The notes below the pieces were generated by a model. That model was given only the letters and a program-made list of their open reading frames with translations. It was not told where the DNA came from and ran no database searches. Position numbers and translations under genes: made by a program. Positions 11,105-21,569 of a DNA stretch of 64,000 bases are shown in pieces. The stretch is from JAAZVM01 sp041694155 (GTDB taxonomy: Bacteria; Patescibacteriota; Gracilibacteria; BD1-5; UBA6164). Numbering within the stretch: position 1 is the stretch's first letter; every line of letters starts with the position of its first letter. The stretch lies in assembly GCA_041694155.1 (NCBI GenBank), contig JASMTS010000003.1:1-64000 (forward strand). Direction: 5' to 3'.

Positions 11105-11137
11105 AAAAACCAAGCATTTTTAAAATGCTTGGTTTTT
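11105..11137. terminator. Bidirectional terminator
   Basis: AAACCAAGCAT and ATGCTTGGTTT with A and T runs on the two outer sides. It serves the gene ending at 11095 and the minus-strand gene ending at 11136. Confidence 0.88.
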
Positions 11138-12416
11138 ATAATATATTTTTAAAATAAATCAGTTCTATTTTGGTTTCTCTACTAATTCATTTATCAATAA
11201 TATCATCAATTGATTTTTTTAGCTTGTTTTTAAATCAGTTGATTTTTACTACATCTCAAGAATATCTTTTATTTAAAATATTTTCTAGTTGTTTTTTTAA
11301 ATCTAAAAGCTTTTTTTCTTGATTATAAGATAGTGAAGTTTTCTCAATCTCATCATCTCATCAATCATAGTATTTTTCTTTAAATATTCATGTATCACTT
11401 CAATAATCTTGTCTCATTGCAGCAAAAGTCTTTGGTCAAAAATAACCAGCAGCAGAATCATATTTGCTATCTATAATTCAATTTTCTATTTGATACTTTA
11501 TCAATATATTTTTTACTCTTTCATACCTTCAATCTATCTCTCAATTATAAAGGCCTATATCTCTTAATAACTTTTGTAATTCTACAATATTATTTACATC
11601 TCTATCATTAGGAGTTGCTTGTAGTCATTCATATTTTTCTATAGGTGAATTATCAAACTCTATCGAAACACTTGCATTATCATCAACTATATATCATTTT
11701 ACTTTTCTTGTTCACCACTCCAATGCTCTTTGTAATCATTCATCTCAATATCACATCCAAATATCTATTCTATCATAATCATGTCACCTCTCTCAAGCAT
11801 TTACAATAGCTCATCATCTATCTTCTACACTTCATACTCAAATACCTTCTAAATATATTTTTGTTCAATAGGCATAATTTCTAGGAGCTGCCATAAGTCA
11901 GTTGAAAACTCATTTTCAACTGGCAGTTACTTTTCATTCTCAGTTGAGTCTTATATCTCAATAATAACTTCATGTAGTATATCTAGATTGCCCTGGTAAA
12001 GGAGAATAATAAGCAGTAACATAAAAATATCTTTCATCTTTTGAAGGAATATCTATTTTTAAATATTGTTCCTTAAGTCTCAAAAATTCACTTCAGTACT
12101 GAGATTCTAAAGCATCCATTGTTTTATCTCAAAAATATCATGCTCCATAATCGTTGTAATTTGATATTATTCAAGATTTTAATTGATAGTCTAGAAGTAT
12201 ATATTTAATATTATCAAAATTTCAATCAACTACTCATTCATAAAGTCACAATCACTTAAATACTTCTTGTAATTTTTTAACTTTTTTTTCATTTGATCAT
12301 TCAAATATCTGATTTTCATAAGTGGAAAATGAGCTATTTGCTAATTGAATATCAAATAAAAAAAATACACCAAAGTAAGACAAAAATAATAATATTATAG
12401 TCTGAATATACTTCAT
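11136..12416 (-). CDS. Secreted 3D-domain protein flanked by peptidoglycan-binding repeats
   Basis: 426 residues. An N-terminal signal anchor (about residues 5-22) is followed by a first peptidoglycan-binding repeat (KVKKLQEVFKGLGLYEG to GAGYFGDKTM), then the 3D domain with FYVTAYYSPLPGQ, GSVEDRGGAIV and HDYDRIDIWMG, then a second repeat and a charged helical tail. It is a paralogue of the 7508-9139 protein, with the 3D core more similar than the flanks and the repeats placed differently. It is probably an extracellular wall-remodelling enzyme. Two such genes within 5 kb suggest a recent duplication or two stages of the same job. It is transcribed after grpE, 184 bases downstream of it. Confidence 0.85.
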
Positions 12417-12600
12417 CGAGAAAAATTATAATATAAAAACCTTTTTATAGAGAAATATTAACAATTCTTATAATAAGGATACCTAAATATATTTTAAATT
12501 TAGATATATTTTTAGAGGTTAAAATTATATGAAAATATTAAAAAAATCAAATAGCTATAAAAAATAAACTAGACATTTTTTAAAATTATTTTTTAATATT
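12417..12600. other. AT-rich spacer between grpE and the 3D-domain gene
   Basis: No gene is supported. It holds a short imperfect inverted repeat (CTAAAT/ATTTAG, near 12493-12513) without a T run, and a 12-codon ATG frame near 12528 too short to defend. Confidence 0.4.
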
Positions 12601-13146
12601 TTATTCTCATACAACAACTTTAGCATGTCTTAATACATTATCACCTAGCATATAACCTTTTTCAAACTCATCAAAAATTATTCATGACTCTTGGCCAGCA
12701 ACAGTAGTCATAACATCATGCTTATCAGGATCTACTTCATGACCAATAGAATCAAAAGCTTTAACTCACATTTTATCCAAATCTGAAATAAGTTTTTTAT
12801 ACATTGAACTAACACCTTCATAAAGAGCATTTTCTTTTAATTCATCAGGTGTATTCTTAATTATTCTTTCCATATCATCAACTCTTGGAAGAATATTTTT
12901 TAATATATCTTTTTTCAAGAAAAAAATCATATCTTCTTTGTCTCTCTCAACTCTTTTTTTGTAGTTTTCAAAATCAGCCATCACACGAGATAGTTTACTA
13001 TCTTCAGATTCGTATTCACCACTAACTGCATCTTCTAACTTTTCTTCATCTACTTTTCATTCATTATCTTCTATCTCTTCAACTTCAGATTCCATTTCTT
13101 CGATTATATCTTTTTCTTCTTGTATATTTTTTTCTTCTCTAGACAT
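12601..13146 (-). CDS. grpE: Nucleotide exchange factor GrpE
   Basis: 181 residues. GrpE releases ADP from DnaK in the heat-shock chaperone cycle. The acidic coiled-coil head (residues 1-55, Glu-rich) is followed by the core ADFENYKKRVERDK, then ILPRVDDMERI, and the C-terminal beta domain with GHEVDPDKHDVM and a terminal RHAKVVVGE, the family's usual last strand. Length is normal. Glycine codons are a mix of GGT/GGC and TGA, more GGN than in neighbours, as may be expected for a highly expressed gene. No dnaK or dnaJ lies next to it. Confidence 0.95.
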
Positions 13147-13282
13147 TATTTTTTACTTAAAATTATAAAATAAAAGTTCAATCCAATTATACAAAAAAAT
13201 TATATATTTCAAGAATAATTTCTTTACATTTATATATTTACATTATTATATATAGTGACAATATTTTTTAACCTATAAAAAA

Positions 13283-14089
13283 GTGAAAATAATAAGTTGG
13301 AATGTAAACTGAATAAGAGCCGTTGCAAAAAAATGACTTCAAGACTTTATACAGGAATATTCACCAGATATATTTTGTGTACAAGAAACAAAGGCATTTG
13401 AAGATCAAGTAAAAAAAGAAATAGAAAAAATGGATTGATATGACTATATATGGCATTCATGAACTAGAGCATGATATGCTTGAACAGCTATTTTTTATAA
13501 AAAAGACATACAGGTCATTGATACAAAAAATGACTTTTGAGAAATAGATCACTTCCATAATGATTGAAGAGTTACAGAATTAGAGTTTTATTATACTAGA
13601 GAATGAATAAAAAAACATGTAGTATTGTTAAATTGATATTTTCCAAATTGATGAACAAGAGCAGATTGAACAGAAATGGTTAGTTATAAGCTAGATTTTT
13701 ATGAACACCTTAAACAATATACAAGAAAATTAAAAGAAGAATGAAAGCAAGTAATTGTTACAGGTGATTATAATATATGTCATACTGAAATAGATATAGC
13801 AAGGCCAAAAGAAAACAAAAATAGTATATGATTTCTTCCTATAGAAAGAGAAAAAATATGAGAATTTATAAATGATTGAAACTACGATGTTTGGAGATAT
13901 TTTAATCCTGAAAAAACTGATGTTTATAGTTGGTGGAGTTATAGAGCTGGAGCAAGACCTAGAAATGTTTGATGGAGAATTGATTATTTTGTTATAAACA
14001 AAGATTTTATAGATGATGTTGAGGATATATCATATTTAAATGAAGTAATGTGATCAGATCACTGCCCTGTTATGTTAAAATTAAAATAA
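13283..14089 (+). CDS. xth: Exodeoxyribonuclease III (AP endonuclease)
   Basis: 268 residues from a GTG start. The enzyme cuts DNA at abasic sites in base-excision repair and has 3'-5' exonuclease activity. All family signatures are visible: ISWNVNGIRA at the N-terminus, CVQETKAF with the metal-binding Glu, GTAIFYKK, LLNGYFPNGG, VTGDYNICH with the catalytic Asp/Asn, YSWWSYR, RIDYF and GSDHCPVML with the active-site Asp-His. Most glycines in these motifs are TGA. It stands alone with its own strong terminator. Confidence 0.95.
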
Positions 14090-14117
14090 AGGATAATCAG
14101 TTATCCTTTATTTTTTT
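14084..14117 (+). terminator. Intrinsic terminator
   Basis: AAATAAAGGATAA and TTATCCTTTATTT, 13-bp stem, loop TCAG, then T run. Confidence 0.88.
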
Positions 14118-14161
14118 ATAAAATATATATAATTAAATTATATAAAAAATAACAAAATTTT

Positions 14162-14830
14162 ATGAATAAATTTGATATAAGCTTTTTTTCAAAATATATA
14201 CCAGAATGACAAGAAATGATATCTGTTATTCACACCCACCCAATAACTATTTTTTTAAAATTAAGTGTAAAAATTTGATTGCTTGTATTATTACCAGTAA
14301 TATTTTATTACAACTCACTATCCATTCAGGATTTAATACCTTTTTATGTTATAGAAATATATCTTTTAATAATGTTTATTAATATAATTTATGATATTTT
14401 TGATTGGTATAACGATGTTTGGATAGTTACAGATGATTGAGTTATATGGTTGGAACGGTCTTTTTTAAAATCAGACACAAATAGTCTAAATTATGAAAAT
14501 ATTGAAGGAATATGAGTAGAACAAGATGGTATATTAGATAAATTACTAATTAAATGAGATTTAGTGATTCATAAGATATGAGATGACTCATTTGTATTAA
14601 AAGATGCGGTACATCCGCTTAAAGCTGTAGATATTCTTGAGACAGTTAGCGAACAGGCAAATCAAATAGATGACTCAGAAGAAGATAGATTTGATATGAT
14701 AATGGATGCTTTATCATGAGTAGTTTGAAATTATCTGGAAAATCAAGAATATAAAAAAGAAGAAGTACAAGATAAAACAAAGGATTTAGAAAAAATAAAA
14801 AACAATGAGAATACTATAGATCTAAGATAA
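14162..14830 (+). CDS. Membrane protein with PH-like (bPH2/YdbS-type) domain
   Basis: 222 residues. Two membrane helices (about residues 37-55 and 65-82) are followed by DWYNDVWIVTDDGVIWLER, which resembles the start of the bacterial PH domain 2 (former DUF304): a strand after the second helix, then NYENIEGIGVEQ and a last part before a charged tail. The tail (about residues 165-222) is acidic and probably coiled. The family's function is unclear. It starts 72 bases after the exonuclease stop and ends 5 bases before uvrC, so it is cotranscribed with uvrC. Confidence 0.65.
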
Positions 14831-14835
14831 AAATT

Positions 14836-16698
14836 ATGTCAGAACAAAATAACATAAAAAAAATATTAAAAAATCTTCCTTGAAGCCCATGAATTTACCA
14901 ATTTTTTAATAGTGATTGAAAAATTATTTATATTTGAAAATCAGTAAATTTAAAATCAAGAGTTAATTCTTATTTTAACGGTAAAGGTAAGCTAAATTTT
15001 GCAAAACAAAAAATGGTAAATCAAATAAGTGATATAAAAACCATTTTAACAAACAATGAAACAGAAAGTCTTATACTTGAAACTACACTTATAAAAAAAC
15101 ACGAGCCGAAATATAATATTTTGATGAAGGACTGAAAAAATCATATTTACATAAAAATAACCAGAGAATTAATACCTCAAATAATAAAAACCAGATTCAA
15201 AAAAAATGACCATGCTATATATTATTGACCATATACATCAACTAATTATGTAAACAATATATTAAAGCTTGTAAAAAAAGTATTTTGATATAGAAGCTGC
15301 AACCTTGTATTTAACAAAAAAAATAAATCATCATGAATAGAAGAATCTAATATAGAAGTATCAAATATATGAAATACAAAAATACCTTGTATGGATTATT
15401 ACATAAAAAGATGTAGTTGACCATGCTTGAAACAAGCATCAAAAATAAAAAAATATAGAGAAACAATAGATAAAATAAATGATTTTTTGAAGTGAAATAC
15501 CAGCAAAATAAAACAAGAACTGCAAGAAGAAATGAAGAAAAAAGCAAGAGATTTAAAGTTTGAAGAAGCACAAAAACTAAAAGAAAACTTAGAATCTATA
15601 CAGTTATTAGAACAAAGTCAAATAGTTAGAGATGGAGTGGATTGAGACTACAACATAATAAACTACATAGAAAAATATGATAGATTTTTTATATGAATGA
15701 TTGAGATAAAAGATTCAAAAATAATATGATTCCATAATTATGAAATCAAAAACTCACTAGAAGAAACAAAACAAGAGATATTAAAAAGCTTTATAGAAAA
15801 AGTGTATACAAATGAACAAGATAACAAAATAAACTATTTAGTACCTTTTGATATAGATTTTTGAAATATTGATATAAAAATAAAGGCACCAAAAATATGA
15901 ACGAAAAATGACTTATTAAGTCTTTGTTACAAAAATATTTACGAATATGCTTACAAGGCTCATATAGATTCTCTATCAACAAAATGATTTAGTAAACAAA
16001 CTATGATAAACATATTGAATTTTCTTTGATATGAAAAAATAAATAAAGATATACTTTTTGAATGTAATGATATAAGTCATATATCATGAAACCATACAGT
16101 GGCTAGTAGAAGTATAATAGAAAACTGAAAACCTAATAATTCAAAATATAAAAAATTTAGAATAAAAACTTTAGAAGAACAAAAAATAAATGATTTTGAT
16201 TCTATGAGAGAAATAATGCATAGAAGAATAAAGGAAATAGAAAAAAACAGTTATATACCTGATCTAATAATAATAGATGGTTGAAAATGACAATTATCCA
16301 GTGTTATAGAGATAGTAGAAAAAAACAAAAATCAGTTAAAACTATTAGAAAATTTACAATTAGTATGATTAGCAAAAAAAGAAGAAGAACTTTTTGTAAA
16401 AAAATGAGATAAATTCGAAAAAATAACACTAGAAAAAAATTCTAGTGAATTAAGACTAATACAAAAAATAAGAGATGAGGCTCATAGATTTGCCATAACA
16501 TTTAATAGAGACTCAAGAATAAAGTCTATGAAAAAAAATATACTAGATGAACTACCTTGATTTTGACCAAAAACTAGATCAAAAATACTAAAAAAATACT
16601 GAAATATAGAAAAACTAAAAAATATAGACAAAGAAGAACTAAAACTAATACTAAATAAAAACCAGATTGAAACACTGGAAAACCATTCAATAATATAA
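14836..16698 (+). CDS. uvrC: Excinuclease ABC subunit C
   Basis: 620 residues. UvrC makes both incisions around bulky DNA lesions bound by UvrAB. In order: GIY-YIG nuclease (PGSPGIYQFF, IIYIGKSVNLKSRV), the conserved MDYYIKRCSGPC, a UVR motif (about residues 230-265) that contacts UvrB, the RNase H-like domain with FECNDISHISGN and LIIIDGGKGQL, and C-terminal helix-hairpin-helix DELPGFGPKTRSKILKKYG. Length and order are normal for the family. More than 30 TGA codons are read through. Confidence 0.96.
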
Positions 16699-16764
16699 TA
16701 AAATCTTTACAAAGAATACAATTTATATATTATTGAAAATAGTTAATAGTAATTATTTAAAAAA

Positions 16765-17292
16765 ATGAAGGATTTTATAAAAAAATATCACAATAAAAAA
16801 ATAATATGAAATTTATGAATAGTTGCAGCTAGTTTGGTTATGGCAGTAGCTATAAATTTTTTTGTTATAGATTGAAGTGATTTATGAAATAATCTAAAAG
16901 CCTCTGTTATAAATTCAAAAAACATAGAAAAAAATAATAAGGCCGATATTTATATAGAAACAAACAAATCTAAGATACAAATAAAAAATTCTAAAGAAAT
17001 GAATAATGTAGATAATATATCATTTTCTTTAATATATAATCCTGAAAATATTAATATAATTTGATACCAATCTGAATACTGAGAAGTAACCAAATTATGA
17101 ACTGCAAACTCATGATTAAATAATTTTATAATTAAAACAGAAGGCCAAAAAATTGATAAATCAAGTTCAGTATTAGAAATAGAAATAAGTAAAAATAATG
17201 AAAATAGTGAACAATTAAATATAATAAATGCAAACTTTAAAGATATAGAAAACCAAAGATACCAATTGACAACATCATGAATAACATATTAA
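16765..17292 (+). CDS. Membrane-anchored protein with cohesin-like extracellular domain
   Basis: 175 residues: a short basic head, one membrane helix (about residues 17-35), then a beta-rich outer part with ISFSLIYNPENINI and SSVLEIEIS. This spacing resembles cohesin-type or related jelly-roll modules, which often sit in surface or pilus-linked proteins. The resemblance is weak. It has its own terminator and lies between uvrC and tatD. Confidence 0.5.
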
Positions 17293-17318
17293 AAACTCTA
17301 TAAGAAATAGAGTTTTTT
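17291..17318 (+). terminator. Intrinsic terminator
   Basis: AAAAACTCTAT and ATAGAGTTTTT with loop AAGAA, then T. Confidence 0.85.
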
Positions 17319-17346
17319 GTTTAAATAAATAAATAAATAAGAAAAT

Positions 17347-18162
17347 ATGCAAAAAATTATAGACACACACTGTCATCCATACCTAAATAAAACAAAAGAT
17401 ACAGACAAAGTAATAGAAAATTTTTTTTCTAATAAATGAAAAGCTATGGTAGTAATATGAACAGATAATGATACAAATATAGAAGCACTTAATATAGCAA
17501 AGAAATATGAATGAGTATATGCTACAATATGAATACATCCATGTGATGTATACTGACTGGACATAAAAAAAACTATAGAAAAATTAGAAAAATTATATCT
17601 AGAAAACAAGGATAAAATAGTAGGGATTTGAGAAACATGACTTGATTATTATTGGATGCTAAAAGAAAGCAATGATCAGAAGGAAATACAAAATAAAAAA
17701 CAAATACAAAAAGAATTTTTTATAGAACAGATCAAATTGGCAAAAAAATACGATTTACCTTTTATTATTCATAATAGAGATTCAAAAGATGATGTGTTAA
17801 AAATACTAAAAGAACAAAACTATAAAAATTTTATATTCCATTGTTATAGTGAAAAATTAGAATATGCTAAACAATTAATTAAATTTGCTCCTAATTGTTT
17901 TATAAGCTTTTCTGGAATAGTAACATTTAAAAATGCAAAAGATGTTCAAGAAGCCGCTCAAGAAATAGATATAAAAAATATATTAGCTGAGACAGATTCA
18001 CCTTACCTAACACCAACTCCATATAGATGAAAAGAAGAAAATGAACCTATTTTTACCAAATATATAATAGAGTTTATAGCTGAATTAAGATGAGAAAAAA
18101 TAGATGATATATATAATAATATTTATAATAATTCAAAAAAAGCATTTAAGATAGACATATAA
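17347..18162 (+). CDS. tatD: TatD family metal-dependent hydrolase (3'-5' DNase)
   Basis: 271 residues. The amidohydrolase-type metal ligands are all present: IDTHCHPYL (HxH), GIHPCDV, GIGETGLDY with the bridging Glu, FIIHNRDS, FHCYSE and LAETDSPYL with the last Asp. TatD-type enzymes are Mg-dependent 3'-5' nucleases used in oxidative DNA repair and in DNA breakdown. Length is normal. It lies between terminators and is its own unit. Confidence 0.94.
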
Positions 18163-18206
18163 AAAATAATAAGTATAGTATAAAAAATACTATACTTATT
18201 ATTTTT
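18162..18206 (+). terminator. Intrinsic terminator with 19-bp stem
   Basis: Perfect arms at about 18162-18180 and 18188-18206, AT-rich, 7-base loop. The RNase gene begins 6 bases later, so it has no room for a separate promoter; its transcript may read through this hairpin. Confidence 0.75.
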
Positions 18207-18211
18207 GTGAA

Positions 18212-19705
18212 ATGAAGCTAGAAAAATTCCCTGATAACCTTATACCTAGAATAAACTCTAGTCTACCTTTTGGTTATACAAATGAAACAAAAAACCAAGT
18301 TAGAGATATACTAAAAAACTGAGTAAATGACCAAGCTCCTAGTAGAGTTTTGGTAGAATGAATAACTATAGATGATATAGAAAGTAAAGACTTGGATGAT
18401 GGTATATGGGCAGAAAAAAGATTAGATTGATGATTTACTATTTTTATATCTATAGCTGATCCTACAGAATTTATACCTATACTCTCTCCTATAGATATAG
18501 ATGCTATGAACAAATGAACTAGCATATATTTATGAGCTGAAAAAACTATATATATGTTACCTAGAGAGCTAGCTTGTGATATAGTATCATTAAATGATCA
18601 AACAATGAGATTATCTCAAACTGTACAAATAGATTATGATGATCAAATGAATGTTATAAACAGTGATTTTTATGAATCAAGATTTATAAACAAAAAAAGA
18701 TTTAGCTACGAAGAATTTAGAGATCAATATTTCTATGAAGATAGCCCTTTCCATGAACAATTAAGGTTGCAAGATGAAATAGCTCAAAAACTAAGAAAAA
18801 AAAGAATCACAAAATGAATAATTGAATTTGATGAAGCAGAAAGATGAATATGAAAATATGAAACCAATTGAAAAAATATATCTTCAAGACTTATTGAAGA
18901 ATTCATGGTTGCCGCTAATGTAGAAACAGCAAAATTTCAACAAAGTAATTATCCAGAAACAGGAGTATATAGAAATCACATGGTGTGATTAAGATGAAAA
19001 AGTTATATTCCAAAACAATTAGAAAGGGCATATTACTCAAATAAAATGGAGTATCATTTTTGACTAAAAGAAGAAAACTATACTCATTTTACATCACCTA
19101 TGAGAAGATATCTTGATTTTATACTTCACAGACAGTTAAAAGCACATATTAGGTGAGATGAACAACCTTATACCAAAGAAGACCTTAGAAAAATAGTTAA
19201 TAGATATCTAAATCAACAATTAAATAGAATATATTTTTTAGAAAAATGATATCATTTTGAAGAAAAAGTTAAAAAAAGATATTCAAAAGTAAAAGAAAAC
19301 TGCGAAGCAGAAAAAAGTATAAATGAGATAAAAGATCATATAAAAACAGGAGTAAAAAAATGACTAAAATTACCAGAAGAAATAAGAGATGAAATAATAA
19401 ATACTATTAATAATTCTACAAAAAGATGAGAATGGATGTGGATAATATGAACATATTTACTTAGTGAGGAAAAAGAAATAATTACTGCCCTTAGAGATAG
19501 AGTTCTTAGGGAGTGAAAATATTCAAATATGCTAAATAGCATACAAGAAACAAAGTTAATAAGATGAACAGAAAACAAAATATTTACAGTAATAAAGCAT
19601 AAAAGTTGAATAAATATAAAAATAAATAAAAAAACAGTCGTTAAAGATGCATTATCACCAAAAGAAGCTATAATAGAATTATTTGAATATGCAATAAAAA
19701 AATAA
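18212..19705 (+). CDS. RNB-domain exoribonuclease (RNase II/R family)
   Basis: 497 residues, shorter than RNase II or R because the N-terminal cold-shock domains are missing: the RNB domain starts within 55 residues. It has ITIDDIESKDLDDGI, the acidic metal cluster of the family, then the central MVAANVETA and YTHFTSPMRRYLDFILHRQL, the conserved RNB end. The last 150 residues hold a basic, partly coiled part and a short beta-rich domain that may replace S1. The enzyme degrades RNA from 3' to 5'. It starts 6 bases after a strong hairpin, so RNA structure or processing may govern its expression. Confidence 0.88.
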
Positions 19706-19735
19706 ACAAGATGATTAGTCATCTTGTTTATTTTT
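19703..19735. terminator. Bidirectional terminator
   Basis: TAAACAAGATGA and TCATCTTGTTTA with loop TTAG. The stop codons of both convergent genes (19703-19705 and 19715-19717) lie inside. Confidence 0.88.
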
Positions 19736-20314
19736 ATTTCTATAAAATTCTCTAGTTGATGTAAAACATTCTTTGAATCATTCTGCATCTCAGTAATCAG
19801 CAAAATGTTTTTCCCAGTAATGACCTCATTTAATTCTTTGAGCTGACTTTATAGGACACCAATATTTTTCTGTTCTTCATGCAACTTCTACAGCATATGA
19901 AAAAAGTCAATTTACATACGAGCAATACATACAGTTAATTTTTTGTATCCAGTTAAGATAATCTAAATGCCTTCTGTCATAAATAATATAATCAGATCTT
20001 TTTACTAATGGTATACCATACAACCTAAGAGCTGTTTGTTGATACATAAATAAAAATATATCAATTATAACTGAAGGTATTATCATAGCATAAATAAAAG
20101 GTATTGATAATATATCTCTTATTCTAGCATTAAATATACTATTAAAAAAAGACTTTTTCTTTTTTTTGTTTCTTTGTTTTGCTTCTTTACTAAAAACAAT
20201 TTTTCATTTTATAAAAGAAAAATCATACTTATCCATTAACTTGCTATATTCTTCCAATAGCTCTTTTCTTTTTGCTTCTATATCTGACAATAATTTGTTT
20301 ATTTTTGATTTCAT
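19715..20314 (-). CDS. Conserved membrane protein, 199 aa
   Basis: 199 residues: a charged, coiled N-terminal 60, a membrane helix (about residues 73-95), and a soluble C-terminal part with DYLNWIQKINCMYCSYVNG and RTEKYWCPIKSA. I recognise this Cys-rich layout from a conserved family of bacterial membrane proteins with no known function; the CMYC pair and the later Cys may bind a metal. It is convergent with the RNB gene. Confidence 0.75.
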
Positions 20315-20397
20315 AGTTATATTTAAATAGCTCTTAAATTTAAAGTAAACATATTATAAAAAAAACTATAACTAAATCAAGATATTATTATATAAAA

Positions 20398-20425
20398 TTG
20401 ACATTTTAAATTAATATTTTATATT
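20398..20425 (+). promoter_or_regulatory. Sigma-70-like promoter
   Basis: TTGACA at 20398-20403 and TATATT at 20420-20425, 16-base spacer; upstream of the gene at 20458. Confidence 0.6.
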
Positions 20426-20457
20426 TTAGACATAATTATAAATATAAAATATTAAAG

Positions 20458-20802
20458 ATGAAGAATAAAATAAATAAATCTGATTTTTCTACAAGAAAAA
20501 CATTAGAAAATATAAAACTTAGTAATTGACTTAGTTTTAGTTTATCAAAAAATATACAAGCATTAGCAATAAAAAACTCTACATTTGAAAAATGAGATAC
20601 AATAACTATAAAACATATAGACTTAAAAGAAGATACAGAGCAAAAAACTCATAATGTATTTTTCGAAGTAACTAACCAATCATGAAAAAATATTGAATTA
20701 AATATGAGTTGATGAATATTTTTGAAAACATTTATTGAAGAAATAGATCCAGAACTTATAATATTCAAAACTAAAGAAAAAGTAGATAAAATAATAAAAT
20801 AA
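20458..20802 (+). CDS. Hypothetical soluble protein, 114 aa
   Basis: 114 residues, no membrane helix or signal, mixed alpha/beta composition, with four TGA glycines. No family recognised. It has a promoter and a strong shared terminator and is a one-gene unit convergent with the SSB-like gene. Confidence 0.7.
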
Positions 20803-20837
20803 GATAATCGTTTAAAGATTATCTTATTTTATTATTT
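20791..20837. terminator. Bidirectional terminator with 19-bp stem
   Basis: Arms at 20791-20809 and 20817-20835, perfectly complementary, with loop GTTTAAA. The stop codon of the plus-strand gene lies inside it and the SSB-like stop touches its end. Confidence 0.88.
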
Positions 20838-21129
20838 AAAACGGTATATCTTCTACAGATATATCATTTTGAGAATCATTATCCATAGAATTATGTTGTT
20901 CATTATTTGTTTTTTGATTGTCACCTTTAGGAGTCCATTCATTTAATGTAAAATAGTGAGTATCTCAATATTGTCATACTTCTTTTCTTTTACTCATAGT
21001 AAGGTTAACATATCATTTTTCATTAGCATATTCTTGTAATTTTTCTATATTAAAACTAATATTAAAAAATTCTCAATAAGGACCATTAATAGCTTTACAA
21101 TTAGCTCAATCTATAAAAGTTTTTGCCAT
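20836..21129 (-). CDS. SSB-like protein with acidic EDIPF tail
   Basis: 97 residues. The last residues, DISVEDIPF, copy the SSB C-terminal tail (usually DDDIPF) that recruits repair and replication enzymes. The first 65 residues (FIDGANCKAINGPYGEF, NEKGYVNLTMS, GDTHYFTLNEW) are beta-rich and could form a small OB-like barrel, but they are not a normal bacterial SSB domain and are about 40 residues shorter. An Asn/Gln-rich linker joins the two. It probably binds single-stranded DNA. Whether it is the main SSB of the cell cannot be told. Confidence 0.7.
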
Positions 21130-21201
21130 GTTTTATATATTATATATTATCTAAAGTAATGAAATAGTATACAAAAATATATAATATTCAATAAAAAAAA
21201 T

Positions 21202-21240
21202 AAAAAGAGGATAAAAATTATATATTATCCTCTTTTATAA
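21202..21240. terminator. Intrinsic terminator
   Basis: AAAAGAGGATAA (21203-21214) and TTATCCTCTTTT (21225-21236). It lies just after csrA on the minus strand. Confidence 0.75.
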
Positions 21241-21250
21241 AAAAACTGTA

Positions 21251-21430
21251 TTACTTTTTTTTGTTATCATCGCTTTGTAATTTTTCATAAATTTCTTGTC
21301 GACAAACTGAAACATGTTTGGGTGCATTAATACCAATACGAACTTGATTACCTTTAACTGCAAGTACAGTTACGGTAATATCATCGCCAACAAACAATGT
21401 TTCCCCTACTCTTCTAGTAAGTATAAGCAT
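21251..21430 (-). CDS. csrA: Carbon storage regulator CsrA
   Basis: 59 residues, a normal CsrA from MLILTRRVGETLFVG through VKGNQVRIGINAPKHVSV and CRQEIYEKL, with the RNA-binding first strand and the conserved C-terminal Arg. CsrA binds GGA motifs in mRNA leaders and controls translation. All four glycines are GGN (GGG, GGC, GGT, GGT), none is TGA, and two Arg codons are CGN while neighbours prefer AGA. The sequence is closest in feel to gammaproteobacterial CsrA, so recent transfer from a TGA-stop organism is likely. Its leader holds two GGA motifs in the AAGGAGAAGAGGA segment 8-20 bases before the ATG, which would allow self-control. Confidence 0.96.
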   Translation of the reverse strand: MLILTRRVGETLFVGDDITVTVLAVKGNQVRIGINAPKHVSVCRQEIYEKLQSDDNKKK

Positions 21431-21462
21431 AACACAGTCCTCTTCTCCTTTTTTGAATTAGA

Positions 21463-21490
21463 ATAATAAAACAAAATAACAAAAAGTCAA
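21463..21490 (-). promoter_or_regulatory. Promoter of csrA
   Basis: On the minus strand, TTGACT (21485-21490) and TATTAT (21463-21468) with a 16-base spacer. Transcription would begin near 21456, leaving a 25-base leader that carries the GGA-containing Shine-Dalgarno. Confidence 0.6.
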
Positions 21491-21569
21491 ATATTTTTAA
21501 TATTTATAATTTATATAGTTGATAATATAAATATAATAAGCCAAATTATTAGATATCTAAAAAAATAAG

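Noticed and set aside
12528..12566. 12-codon ATG frame with AGAGG upstream in the spacer after grpE
   Set aside because: It is too short and on the opposite strand to both neighbours; no conservation evidence is available.
18162..18206. Regulatory riboswitch before the RNB gene
   Set aside because: The structure is a simple AT hairpin with A and T tails that fits the tatD terminator; no aptamer-like secondary elements are seen.
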